A DNA stretch of 64,000 bases from CAVTWH01 sp963850915 (GTDB lineage: Bacteria > Actinomycetota > Actinomycetes > Mycobacteriales > Micromonosporaceae): contig CAWKND010000005.1 in assembly GCA_963850915.1 (NCBI GenBank), forward strand, positions 1-64,000, given 5' to 3'. This document shows, piece after piece, positions 27,284-36,235 of this stretch. The notes under the pieces were generated by a model. It searched no databases. It had not been told where the DNA came from and saw nothing but the letters and a program-made list of their open reading frames with translations. The translations under genes were made by a program, and so were the position numbers. The stretch's first letter is position 1. Each line of letters opens with the position of its first letter.

Positions 27284-28357
27284 ATGGTGAAGATAACGAA
27301 GCTTGTTCCGGGGGCGCTCTGCCTCCTGCTGGTCGCGGGAGCACTGACCGCGTGCTCGTCGGACAAGAAGACGGGCGGTACCGCGTCCGGTACCGCGAAA
27401 CCGTTGGTGGGGGTGGACTACCCGCGCTCGGACACCGACTTCTGGAACGCCTACATCAAGTACGTACCGGAGTTCGGCGACCAGCTCGGCGTGCAGTTGA
27501 AGACCACCAACTCGCAGAACGACATCGCCAACCTGATCGCCAACGTACAGACGTTTGTCAGCCAAGGGGTCAAGGGTGTGGTGATGGCTCCGCAGGACAC
27601 CGCGGCCATCGCCCCGTCACTTGCCCAGCTGGCCGCCAAGAAGATCCCCGTGGTCACCATCGACACCCGCCCGGACACCGGCAGCGTGTATATGGTCGTA
27701 CGCGCGGACAACCGGGCGTACGGCACCAAAGCGTGCCAGTTCCTGGGTACCAAGCTCGGCGGCAAGGGCAAGGTCATCATGTTCGAGGGCGGCCTGGACT
27801 CGATCAACGGCCGGGACCGTACCGAAGCGTTCAACGACTGCATGAAGGCGAACTACCCGGGCATCACCGTGTTCGGCGAGGCCACCGACTGGAAGGGCGA
27901 CGTCGCCGCTTCGAAGTTCCAGACCCAACTCGCCTCCGACCCGGACATCAAGGGCGTCTATATGGAGTCGAGCTTCGCCCTCGCCGGTACCCTGCAGGTT
28001 TTGAAGCAACACAGCCTGTTGGTGGCGCCCACTGACCCCAAGCACGTCTTCGTGGTCTCCAATGACGGTATCCCGGAGGAGCTCAAAGACATCTCCGCCG
28101 GGAACATCGACGCCACCGTGAGCCAGCCGGCCGACCTGTTCGCCAAGTACGGGCTGTTCTACGTCAAGGCGGCGATCGACGGAAAGACCTTCGCCCCTGG
28201 CAAGACCGACCACGACAGCACCATAATCCAGGTACGTGCCGGCGTGCTCGAAGACCAACTGGCGGCACCGCTGGTCACTCTCGACGGGGCCACCATCGCT
28301 GGCCAGCCGAGCCTGAAGTTCGACGATAAAACCCTCTGGGGCAACAACATCAGCTAG
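27284..28357 (+). CDS. Ribose/rhamnose-type ABC solute-binding lipoprotein
   Basis: A 357-residue Peripla_BP_4 protein (ribose-binding clade). The signal ends LTAC with the lipidated Cys at residue 24. The ATG at 27284 has GCGAGG upstream. The DTRPDTGS and NDGIPEEL segments are typical of the pentose/deoxyhexose-binding group. It forms an importer with the ATPase and permease directly downstream; by context the cargo is a deoxyhexose such as L-fucose or its acid. Confidence 0.92.
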   Translation: MVKITKLVPGALCLLLVAGALTACSSDKKTGGTASGTAKPLVGVDYPRSDTDFWNAYIKYVPEFGDQLGVQLKTTNSQNDIANLIANVQTFVSQGVKGVVMAPQDTAAIAPSLAQLAAKKIPVVTIDTRPDTGSVYMVVRADNRAYGTKACQFLGTKLGGKGKVIMFEGGLDSINGRDRTEAFNDCMKANYPGITVFGEATDWKGDVAASKFQTQLASDPDIKGVYMESSFALAGTLQVLKQHSLLVAPTDPKHVFVVSNDGIPEELKDISAGNIDATVSQPADLFAKYGLFYVKAAIDGKTFAPGKTDHDSTIIQVRAGVLEDQLAAPLVTLDGATIAGQPSLKFDDKTLWGNNIS

Positions 28358-28372
28358 GGGAGCACCGGGCTC

Positions 28373-29923
28373 ATGAGCGACGAAGCTCTGGCAGCCCCCA
28401 ACGATGGGTCGGCCCCAGCGGGTCGGCCCATCGTGGAGGCTTCCGCCATCACCAAACGGTACGGCTCCACGCTCGCCCTGAGCGGGGCCGGGATCACCGT
28501 GCAACCGGGCAGTACCCACGCACTTGTCGGCCGTAACGGGGCCGGCAAGTCGACCCTGGTCGCCATCCTCACCGGCCTCCAGGCACCCGACAGCGGCACC
28601 GTCACCTTCGCCGGGCAGCCCGCGCCCGGCCTGGGCGACCGCGACGGCTGGCGACGGCAGGTCGCCTGCGTCTACCAGAAGTCGACCATCATCCCGACGC
28701 TGACCGTCGCGGAGAACCTCTATCTCAACCGGCACGCGCGCGGCCCAGGTGGCCTCATCAACTGGGGGTCGCTGCGCCGGGATGCCCGCCGGCTGCTCGC
28801 CGCGTGGTCGGTCGATGTCGACGTCAACCAGCCGGCTGCCACGCTCTCCGTCGAGCAGCGGCAGCTCGTGGAGATCGCTCGGGCACTGTCGTTCGGCGCC
28901 CGGTTCATCATCCTCGACGAACCGACGGCGCAGCTGGACGGAGCCGCCATCGGTCGGCTCTTCGAGCGGATCCGGGCGCTGCAGGCCCAAGGCGTCACGT
29001 TCCTGTTCATCAGCCACCACCTGCAGGAGATCTACGAAATCTGCGACACGGTGACGGTGCTGCGCGATGCCCGCTGGATCCTGACCGCGCCGGTGGCCGA
29101 GGTGTCCCGGGAGCAGTTGGTGACGGCAATGACCGGCGAGAACGTGCACCTGGCCGCGGCCACCGACAGGTCACCGCTACCCGCCGACGCCCCGGCCGTG
29201 CTGGACGTGCGTGGCCTGGTCGCGGGGGAGGGCATGGCAGAACTTGACTTCACGGTACGGGCGGGCGAAGTCGTCGGGCTGGCCGGCTCGGGTGGCAGCG
29301 GCAAGGTCGAAGTGGCCGAATCCATTGTGGGACTGCGCAAGCCGGTACGCGGCGAAGTGCTGATCGGCAGCCGACAGGTACCCCCGGGAAGTGTCCCGGC
29401 CGCGCTCGCCGCCGGCGTCGGACTGGTCCCGCAGGACCGGCACCGGGAAGGTTTCGTCCCCCTGCTCTCGATCGCGGAGAACGTCACGATGACCGTCTCC
29501 GGGCAGCTGGGCCGAGCCGGCCTGATCGCACCACGCCGCCGGGATGCGTTGGCCCGCAAGCTGATCGACGCACTCGCCATCAAGACGCCCGGCCCGGCGC
29601 TGCCCGTCGCCGGGCTCTCCGGCGGCAACCAGCAGAAGGTGGTGATGGCCCGGGCACTGGCCAACGATCCGCGCGTGCTGGTCCTGATCGGCCCCACCGC
29701 CGGGGTCGACGTTCGCTCCAAGGAAACACTGCTCAGCGTCGTGGACGAGGTACGCGCGGCCGGCACCGCCGTCCTCATGGTCTCCGACGAACTCGATGAT
29801 CTGCGCACCTGTGACCGGGTGCTGGTGATGTTCCAGGGTCGACTCGTCCACGAGGTTGCCCGCGGCTGGCGCGACAACGACCTGGTCGCCGCCATGGAAG
29901 GAGTCAGCCTTGACCGTGTCTGA
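28373..29923 (+). CDS. Sugar ABC transporter ATPase with two ABC domains (RbsA/RhaT type)
   Basis: A 516-residue double ATPase. Domain one is complete: Walker A GRNGAGKST, signature LSVEQRQLVE, Walker B FIILDEPTA. Domain two is degenerate as usual in this class: GSGGSGKVE in place of Walker A, an intact LSGGNQQKV signature and VLIGPTAGVD in place of DEPT. The GPTAGVD form recalls rhamnose importers. It is the only sugar ABC ATPase gene in the window. Its end overlaps the permease start by 14 bp. Confidence 0.93.
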   Translation: MSDEALAAPNDGSAPAGRPIVEASAITKRYGSTLALSGAGITVQPGSTHALVGRNGAGKSTLVAILTGLQAPDSGTVTFAGQPAPGLGDRDGWRRQVACVYQKSTIIPTLTVAENLYLNRHARGPGGLINWGSLRRDARRLLAAWSVDVDVNQPAATLSVEQRQLVEIARALSFGARFIILDEPTAQLDGAAIGRLFERIRALQAQGVTFLFISHHLQEIYEICDTVTVLRDARWILTAPVAEVSREQLVTAMTGENVHLAAATDRSPLPADAPAVLDVRGLVAGEGMAELDFTVRAGEVVGLAGSGGSGKVEVAESIVGLRKPVRGEVLIGSRQVPPGSVPAALAAGVGLVPQDRHREGFVPLLSIAENVTMTVSGQLGRAGLIAPRRRDALARKLIDALAIKTPGPALPVAGLSGGNQQKVVMARALANDPRVLVLIGPTAGVDVRSKETLLSVVDEVRAAGTAVLMVSDELDDLRTCDRVLVMFQGRLVHEVARGWRDNDLVAAMEGVSLDRV

Positions 29924-30947
29924 AACGGTGTCCGACGTCAGCGCCGATGCGCAGGCGCCCGGGGTACCCACGAATCCCCGCCGGGGACTGGCGATTGCCC
30001 GCCTGCGCGACCTCGCCCTGATCCCCGGCATCATCGCCATCGCGATCGTCGGCCAGCTGGTCAACCCGGTGTTCCTGCACACCGACAACCTGCTCAACGT
30101 GCTCCAGACGATGTCCGAGATCGCCATCCTCGTACTCGCCGAGACGCTCGTACTCATCGCCGGCCGGATGGACCTGTCACTGGAGTCCACCTTCGGCCTG
30201 GCGCCCGGCATCGCCGCCTGGCTGACCGTCCAGCCGGGTGTCACGCACGGGCTGGCGCTGGTACCCGGCGGCTGGGCCATCCCCATCACCCTGCTCGTCG
30301 GCGCGGCGGTCGGCGCCTTCAACGGCCTGCTGATCGTCCGGTTCAAACTCAACGGCTTCATCGTCACCCTCGGCATGCTGATCGTGGTGCGCGGCCTGCT
30401 GACCGGGATCTCCGGCGGCCGTACCTTCTTCGGCCTGCCCTCCTCGATGCTCTACCTGAGCAACACCAACTGGTTGGGGGCGCCGGCGTCGATCTGGGTC
30501 TGCCTGTTCGCCTTCGCCGTGGCCATCCTGGTGCTCGGCTTCACCCGGTCCGGCCGGGCGCTCTACGCCATCGGCGGCAACGTCGACGCCGCCCGGGCCG
30601 GCGGGATCCGCACCGACCGCGTGCTGTGGCTGACCCTGATCGTCGCCAGCACGCTGGCCGCACTGGCCGGACTGCTGCTCTCCGGCCGACTCGCCTCGGT
30701 GGCCGCCGCCCAGGGCAGCGGCGACATCTTCACCGTCTTCGCCGCCGCCGTCATCGGTGGCGTGAGCCTCAACGGCGGCAAGGGCTCCATGTTCGGCGCG
30801 TTCACCGGCGTACTGCTGCTGTACATGATCCAGAACGTACTGACCCTCGGCGGCGTACCAGCCCAATGGATCTCCGCCCTCAACGGCGCGATCATCCTCA
30901 TCGCCCTCGTACTCTCCCGGATCACCAGCGGGAAGGCACAGGACTGA
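29910..30947 (+). CDS. Ribose-type ABC transporter permease
   Basis: RbsC-family permease, about 345 residues and eight to ten helices, with the family signature GGxxxxGGxG-type loop in AVIGGVSLNGGKGSMFGAF. The start is taken as TTG 29910, six to seven bases after GGAAGGAG; GTG 29916 is an alternative. Its TGA overlaps the ATG of the broken aldo/keto reductase. Confidence 0.92.
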   Translation: MTVSETVSDVSADAQAPGVPTNPRRGLAIARLRDLALIPGIIAIAIVGQLVNPVFLHTDNLLNVLQTMSEIAILVLAETLVLIAGRMDLSLESTFGLAPGIAAWLTVQPGVTHGLALVPGGWAIPITLLVGAAVGAFNGLLIVRFKLNGFIVTLGMLIVVRGLLTGISGGRTFFGLPSSMLYLSNTNWLGAPASIWVCLFAFAVAILVLGFTRSGRALYAIGGNVDAARAGGIRTDRVLWLTLIVASTLAALAGLLLSGRLASVAAAQGSGDIFTVFAAAVIGGVSLNGGKGSMFGAFTGVLLLYMIQNVLTLGGVPAQWISALNGAIILIALVLSRITSGKAQD

Positions 30948-31247
30948 TGGAGTACCGCACACTCGGCTCGACCTGGTCTGCGAGTCTCCGTACTCGGCTA
31001 CGGCGCCTCATCGCTCGGCAACGTCTTCGAGGTGGCGCTGCGTTTCGCCATGGAGCCGGCCGGCTTCGCCTCGACGATCGTTGGCTCGGCCAGCGTGGCG
31101 AACATGACCCGCAACGTCGAATGGACCGCCCAGCCGCTGGACGGCGAACTCGTCGGCGAACTGCAGGCCGTCCTCGCCCCGGTCCTGGACACCGCGTGGC
31201 CCAGTGGCCGGCCGGAAAACAATTATGTCAGGAGTTTCGATGCCTAG
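30947..31247 (+). pseudogene. Aldo/keto reductase (fucose/galactose dehydrogenase type), internally deleted
   Basis: Only the two ends of a roughly 320-residue aldo/keto reductase remain. The start reads MEYRTLGST, then after one extra T near 30977 continues LRVSVLGYGASSLGNVF. It jumps directly to the C-terminal segment EVALRFAMEPAGFASTIVGSASVANM and ends PSGRPENN. About 200 residues, including the catalytic Tyr and Lys, are gone. The family matches L-galactose/L-fucose dehydrogenases, which would be the first step of the pathway. Confidence 0.85.
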
Positions 31248-32269
31248 CGCGCTCTACCAAGGCAACCGCACCTTCACCGTCGGCCCGACGGCGGCGCGCG
31301 GCCCCGGCCCGGACGAGGTACGCATTGCCGTGGCATACACCGGAATCTGCGGTACCGACCTGCACATCCTGCACGGCGCGATGGACCATCGCGTGGACAT
31401 CCCGGCGGTGATCGGACACGAGATGTCCGGCCGGATCGCCGAAGTCGGCAGCGCGGTGACCGGGTTCGCGGTCGGCGACCCAGTGACCGTGATGCCGCTG
31501 GACTGGTGTGGCGAGTGCCCGGCGTGCCTGGCCGGCAACAGCCACATCTGCCACCGGCTCAACTTCGTCGGCATCGACAGCCCCGGCTCCATGCAGAGTT
31601 CGTGGACGGTACCGGCACGGCTGCTGGTACGCCTGCCCGACGACCTCCCGCTGGACCACGCCGCGCTCGTCGAGCCGACCGCCGTCGCGGTGCACGACGT
31701 ACGCCGTGGCGCCGTCACCGCCGGCGAACGGGTGGTGGTCGTGGGTGGCGGCCCGGTCGGCCTGCTGGTCTCCCTGGTAGCACAGCAGACCGGGGCGCGA
31801 GGTGGTGGTACTGGAACTGGATGAGCAGCGCCGCGCGGTGGCCACCAAGATCGGGCTACACGCACTGGATCCCATGCACGACAACATTCCAGCCTTCATC
31901 GACGAGTGGACCGGCGGAGCCGGCGCGGATGTCGCATTCGAGGTCTCCGGCTCGGCCGGCGGCGTCACGGCCGCCACTGACGTGCTCGCCGTCCGTGGCC
32001 GACTGGTCATGGTGGCCATCCACTCCACCCCCCGGGAGGTCAACCTGTTCAAGGTGTTCTGGCGCGAACTCACCATCATCGGTGCTCGCGTCTACCAGCG
32101 CCCCGACTTCGAACGCGCGGTCGAGTTGGTTGCCGCCGGCCAGATCCCGGCCGCCACACTGATCTCCCGCGTGGTACCGGTTGACCAGGTCGCCGAGGCC
32201 TTCGCGGCGCTGGAGAGCGGCGGTGTCGTCAAGGTACTCGTCGACTGCCGAGGGGGCGCAGATGTCTGA
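31240..32269 (+). pseudogene. Zinc-dependent MDR alcohol dehydrogenase, one frameshift
   Basis: Reads as a complete medium-chain dehydrogenase in two frames joined near 31798. Frame one has the catalytic Zn ligands (GICGTD, GHEMSG), the structural four-Cys lobe (CGECPACLAGNSHIC) and the Rossmann VVGGGPVGLL. Frame two resumes VVVLELDEQRR and ends at 32269. A single missing base around GGCGCGAGG accounts for the break. Probably a polyol or sugar dehydrogenase of the fuconate operon. Confidence 0.88.
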
Positions 32270-33032
32270 GCCGGGACCGTTCGACCTGACCGGAAAGACC
32301 GCGGTGGTGACCGGCTGCCGGCGCGGCATCGGCCTGGCCATGGCACAGGCCCTGGCCGAGGCGGGCGCCGACATCGTCGGGGCGAGCGCCGCGCTGGAGC
32401 CGGACGGCAGTGAAGTCGCCAAAGCGGTCGAGGGGGCCGGACGCCGGTTCACCGGCTATCGCGTGGACTTCGCCGACCGCACGGCGACCCGGGACTTCGC
32501 CGCGCAGCTCGACGCCTACCCCGGCGGTATCGACATCCTGGTCAACAACGCCGGTACGATCCGGCGCGCACCGGCCGCGCAGCACACAGACGAGGACTGG
32601 GACCACGTACTCGCGGTCAACCTCAGCGCACCGTTCCTGCTCGCCCGCGAGGTCGGCCGGGGCATGCTCGCCCGGGGCCACGGAAAAATCATCTTCACCG
32701 CGTCGCTGCTGTCGTTCCAAGGCGGCATCAACGTTCCCGGGTACGCCGCCGCCAAGTCCGGCATCGCCGCGGTCACCCGTGCACTGGCCAACGAGTGGGC
32801 CGGCCGCGGAGTGAACGTCAACGCCATCGCGCCCGGCTACATCGCCACGGACAATACCCAGCAACTGCAGGACGACCCGGAGCGCAGTACCAGCATCGTC
32901 GGCCGGATCCCGGCCGGGCGCTGGGGTCACCCCGCCGACCTCGGCGGAGCAACCGTCTTCCTCGCCTCGGCCGCCGCCGACTACGTACACGGCGTTGTCC
33001 TCCCCGTGGACGGCGGGTGGCTGGGACGATAG
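32262..33032 (+). CDS. SDR, probable 2-keto-3-deoxy-sugar-acid dehydrogenase
   Basis: A 256-residue classical SDR paralogous to the KduD at 1-640: TGCRRGIG cofactor motif, NNAG, Ser in ASLLSFQGG and Tyr/Lys in GYAAAK. In the non-phosphorylating fucose route the dehydratase product 2-keto-3-deoxy-L-fuconate is oxidised by an SDR, so that is the likely role here, with 2-deoxygluconate dehydrogenase as the alternative. Start ATG 32262 overlaps the MDR stop. Confidence 0.88.
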   Translation: MSEPGPFDLTGKTAVVTGCRRGIGLAMAQALAEAGADIVGASAALEPDGSEVAKAVEGAGRRFTGYRVDFADRTATRDFAAQLDAYPGGIDILVNNAGTIRRAPAAQHTDEDWDHVLAVNLSAPFLLAREVGRGMLARGHGKIIFTASLLSFQGGINVPGYAAAKSGIAAVTRALANEWAGRGVNVNAIAPGYIATDNTQQLQDDPERSTSIVGRIPAGRWGHPADLGGATVFLASAAADYVHGVVLPVDGGWLGR

Positions 33033-33039
33033 CCGCTGC

Positions 33040-33234
33040 GTACTGGTACTCGAATCCGTGGCACAGTCACGAATCCTGCCTGTCGTGGTGATCGACGACC
33101 CGGATCGCGCACCGGCGCTGGGCGCGGCCATTGCCGCCGGTGGCTTGCGCGTCGCAAGGAATGCCGCTGCAGAGCGCAGTCGAGCGCGGGCCGGCCCACC
33201 GGGTGCTGGGCGACGCGCTCAACAGAGCCGATGA
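33040..33234 (+). pseudogene. KDPG/KDG-type aldolase fragment (N-terminus only)
   Basis: The frame reads VLESVAQSRILPVVVIDDPDRA followed by GAAIAAGGL, the recognisable first 35-40 residues of a class I KDPG aldolase, then loses similarity (the catalytic Glu, Arg and Lys region is absent) and stops at 33234. It directly follows the SDR, where a pathway aldolase would be expected. A third damaged enzyme gene in this operon. Confidence 0.65.
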
Positions 33235-33253
33235 GCGGTCGCCGAGCCGACCG

Positions 33254-33688
33254 TCAAGGTGGAGGCCCGCGGCGCGCGCGGGTGCGGAGGTTGTGGGCGA
33301 GGATCAGGCTGAGCCACAGGCAAGTGACGAAGACGAGCAGGCCGGTCAGGTAGGGGCGGTTCTGGAGTCCGGGGTTGGGTTGGGCCGGGTCGGGCCGCCA
33401 CAGCAGGGGCACGCTGATCAGGACGAGTACCCCGGTGGCCAGGAGGCCGGTGGCGAGTGTGGCGCGCCAGGAGGCGGGTACCAGGCGGGCGATCGCGAGA
33501 CCGGCCAGTGCCACGGCCGGTGCCAGGACCGCGTCGTGCAGTATGGGGCCGCCGAACAGGTATGCGCCGGTGTTGGCCAGCCAATCCGTGGTCCAGTGGA
33601 CCTGGCGCCAGAGCAGGACCGCCCCGTACCCGCCGAGGAGGGTACCCGATGCGCCCAGTGCGATCCGTGCGGTGCCGGGCCGGGTCAC
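33254..33688 (-). CDS. Small polytopic membrane protein, last gene of molybdo-oxidoreductase cluster
   Basis: A 144-residue protein with about four hydrophobic helices and no recognised family. The GTG at 33688 overlaps the stop of the oxidoreductase gene by four bases (GTGA), so it is co-translated with it. A membrane partner of the oxidoreductase is a reasonable guess only. Confidence 0.72.
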   Translation of the reverse strand: MTRPGTARIALGASGTLLGGYGAVLLWRQVHWTTDWLANTGAYLFGGPILHDAVLAPAVALAGLAIARLVPASWRATLATGLLATGVLVLISVPLLWRPDPAQPNPGLQNRPYLTGLLVFVTCLWLSLILAHNLRTRARRGPPP

Positions 33689-34935
33689 GGCTGCACCTGA
33701 AGCCGGACGACCCACTTGGTTTGCAGGACGCCAGGTCGGCTGGGTGCGATGATCCGGCACGGGTATCCGTGGTCGGGCGTGAGAACCTCGCCGTTGAGCC
33801 TCAGTGCCAGCAGGGTGAGCGGGTCCTCGACGTGTGCGGCGGGCAGTGTGCTGGCGCGGTAGCCGCCGACGCGTTCGAGTGACTCGACCCGGACGGGTGC
33901 GTGCGCCGGGGCGCCGACATGGCGGAGCAGATCGTGCAGGCGTACCCCGCTCCAGGTGGCTGTGGCGCTCCACCCTTCGACGCAGGCGATCGGTAGATCG
34001 GCGGTGGTCTGGGGCAGGGCGGTCAGGTCGGTGAGGCTGAGCCGGCGCTCGCCGCCGGGCCAACCGATCTGGAGCAGGTAGTCGGGGTCGGCAATGGCGG
34101 TGGTCACGCCGGCGGCGATGGCGGTCCGGTTGACCGGCAGATGCTGCGGTCCGGTGCCGGAGCTCCAGCCGAGGACGGAGACCCGGTGCAGGAACGGGAT
34201 CGTCACCCCGGCGGTCGCCGCCACGGCGGCGGAGGTGGCGACGGTTGCGGCGCCGAGGAAGCCGCGCCGGGTGAACACGGCCCGGCCGGCGCCGGCTGTC
34301 GATGCGGCGCTGCCGGCTACGGGTACCGTGTCGTCGGCTTCTGCTGTTGGCCCTGTGTCGTCGGCGCCGGCAGCGGAGACAGGAGCTTCGGCTGTCGGCG
34401 GGCTCGGCTCAGTGAGACGGGTGGTCAGACCGAGCCGGATGCGGGGTAGCTTCACCGCGATGTGGACGAGCATGGCGCCGACGGCGAGAAAGCCCACGGC
34501 GTAGTGCGCGGCTGGGAAGAAGAATCGCCAGGGGTAGGACTGGGCGACGTTGAACAGTCCGGTGGTCAGTTCGAAGAACGACGCGCCGAGCAGTACCAGC
34601 AGGGAAAGGCGTTCGATCGCGTGCGGGATGGAACGGACCGCTGGTTTGGCGAAGAGTTTCGGGTAGACGCTCCACAGTTTGAAAAGCAGCAGGGGAATGG
34701 CTGCGATTCCGGCGATGACGTGGATGCCCTGGGTGATCCGGTAGAGGTCGACGGGGCGGGTGGGCCACCGGAACCAGCCGCCGGGATGCTGGATGAAGTG
34801 GCTGAGTACTCCGGTGACAAGGCAGAGTCCGAAGGCGATGCCGAGCCACAGTCCCAGCCGGGCGGCGACCCGTACGTCGTGGGCGGGTGCGGTGAAGTCC
34901 TCTTCGCGTGGGGTCGGCAGGTTGGGCAGTTTCAT
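33685..34935 (-). CDS. Membrane-anchored molybdopterin-dependent oxidoreductase (sulfite-oxidase fold)
   Basis: A 416-residue fusion: four N-terminal helices resembling a b-type membrane module (about residues 25-175), a charged linker, a twin-arginine-like TRRGFLG plus hydrophobic stretch near residues 220-250, then an Oxidored_molyb domain with the molybdenum-ligand Cys in LPIACVEGWSATATW. The catalytic domain should face outside. Substrate unknown. Start overlaps the methyltransferase stop (ATGA). Confidence 0.87.
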   Translation of the reverse strand: MKLPNLPTPREEDFTAPAHDVRVAARLGLWLGIAFGLCLVTGVLSHFIQHPGGWFRWPTRPVDLYRITQGIHVIAGIAAIPLLLFKLWSVYPKLFAKPAVRSIPHAIERLSLLVLLGASFFELTTGLFNVAQSYPWRFFFPAAHYAVGFLAVGAMLVHIAVKLPRIRLGLTTRLTEPSPPTAEAPVSAAGADDTGPTAEADDTVPVAGSAASTAGAGRAVFTRRGFLGAATVATSAAVAATAGVTIPFLHRVSVLGWSSGTGPQHLPVNRTAIAAGVTTAIADPDYLLQIGWPGGERRLSLTDLTALPQTTADLPIACVEGWSATATWSGVRLHDLLRHVGAPAHAPVRVESLERVGGYRASTLPAAHVEDPLTLLALRLNGEVLTPDHGYPCRIIAPSRPGVLQTKWVVRLQVQP

Positions 34936-35546
34936 CGGCGTTCCAGTTCGACGAACCAGCGGCCGTCCCGGTGGAACTGGGCGGTCGGTTGTAGCGGCAG
35001 GGTGGCGACCAGTCGGTTGAGCTGGTCGGCGCCGACGCGAGCCCAGCGAAACGGTGCGCTGTCGCCGCCGTCGTAGCGCAGGCGTGATTCTCCGCACCAC
35101 AGTCCCGATCCGGGTGGGTCGCATTCGGCCAGCACGGTGCCGGCCGGTGCCAGCAGTTGGGCACAGCGGCGCAGTAGGGCGACCGGGTCACCGCCGATGC
35201 CGATGTTCCCGTCGGCCAGGAGCAGGTGCTGCCAACGTCCTTCGTCAGGCAGCAGCTCGAAGACGCTGCGGCGTAAGGCCTGTGCGCCACGGCGGCGGGT
35301 CAGCCGGACGGCGGTGGAGGAGGTGTCCACGCCGAGTGCGGGTACGCCACGGGCGGTCAATGCGGCGGTGAGCCGGCCGGGTCCGCAGCCGACATCAAGG
35401 GTACGGCCGCGCAGCCGGCGCAGTAGTTGCCGGTCGACAGGTTGGCACGGGCCGCGCCACCGGTGTACCGGGACACGGTGGCGGGATCCGTCGGAATCCA
35501 CCCGCCAGCAGCTGCGTCCGGCCAATGCCGGTTCGAAGGCGCTCAT
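34932..35546 (-). CDS. SAM-dependent class I methyltransferase
   Basis: A 204-residue class I methyltransferase with motif I LDVGCGPGRL and post-I Asp in ALGVDTS. The acceptor is not indicated. It lies in a five-gene chain where every stop overlaps the next start by four bases. The ATG at 35546 overlaps the DUF2064 stop. Confidence 0.85.
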   Translation of the reverse strand: MSAFEPALAGRSCWRVDSDGSRHRVPVHRWRGPCQPVDRQLLRRLRGRTLDVGCGPGRLTAALTARGVPALGVDTSSTAVRLTRRRGAQALRRSVFELLPDEGRWQHLLLADGNIGIGGDPVALLRRCAQLLAPAGTVLAECDPPGSGLWCGESRLRYDGGDSAPFRWARVGADQLNRLVATLPLQPTAQFHRDGRWFVELERR

Positions 35547-36235
35547 TCGCCCACCACGACCGGCTGCCGAAGCGTGGTGTGCACGGCGGCGGCGAACCGG
35601 CTCCCCGGCGACTCCGCGGCGACCAGCCTGGCGTCCTCGACAGTGTCCACATCGGACAGTGAGGCCAACGGCTTGACGGAGAGGCCGCGCGCGATCAGTG
35701 CTGCCCGGGTCCGGGTACCGGTATCGGGCCGGGACATGGGTATGTCGCGTAACGCGGCGGCATGCCGGGGATCGGCCAGGCCGAGTGCCCACCACCCGCC
35801 GTCCAGGGCGGGGCCCAGCAGTGCCTCGGCTCCGCCGTCCAGCGAAGCCAACGCATCAGCCAGCAGGCAGGCGTGACCGGGGCAGCACAGCTGTGGCGTG
35901 TCCATGCCGATCTGCAGCACCGGCTGCCCCGCAAACGCCTTCGCCGTGTCGGCGTGGGCGTTGGCCAGCCGCTCACCGAAGCCCGTACCTCGTTGCGGGA
36001 CAATGGTGACCCGGGACAGGACCATCCTCAGGTCGGTGCCCCGGGCGGCCTGGCCCACATCGCCGGTCAGCGCCACGACGACAGCCGTGGCGGGGCTGGC
36101 GAGCGCCGCGTCGAGGGTGTCCAGCAGTGCGGCGGCGGCCACCTCAGCCGCCTGCCCGGGCGTCGCCGGTGGACACAGCCGGGTCTTGGCCAGTCCGGCC
36201 ACCGGCGCCTTGGCCACCACGAGAAGTACCGTCAC
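35543..36235 (-). CDS. DUF2064 (TIGR04282-type) glycosyltransferase-like protein
   Basis: A 230-residue protein of the DUF2064 family, a GT-A-like nucleotidyl/glycosyltransferase fold, with the N-terminal VAKAPVAGLAKTRL motif and an IGMDTPQL metal site followed by GPALDGGWWALGL. Start GTG 36235 overlaps the GT2 stop (GTGA). Family members commonly sit beside GT2 enzymes, as here; precise reaction unknown. Confidence 0.87.
   Translation of the reverse strand: MTVLLVVAKAPVAGLAKTRLCPPATPGQAAEVAAAALLDTLDAALASPATAVVVALTGDVGQAARGTDLRMVLSRVTIVPQRGTGFGERLANAHADTAKAFAGQPVLQIGMDTPQLCCPGHACLLADALASLDGGAEALLGPALDGGWWALGLADPRHAAALRDIPMSRPDTGTRTRAALIARGLSVKPLASLSDVDTVEDARLVAAESPGSRFAAAVHTTLRQPVVVGE

Noticed and set aside
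27617..29149. A 510-codon antisense frame over the importer genes
   Set aside because: Overlaps two well-supported genes and shows shadow-type composition.
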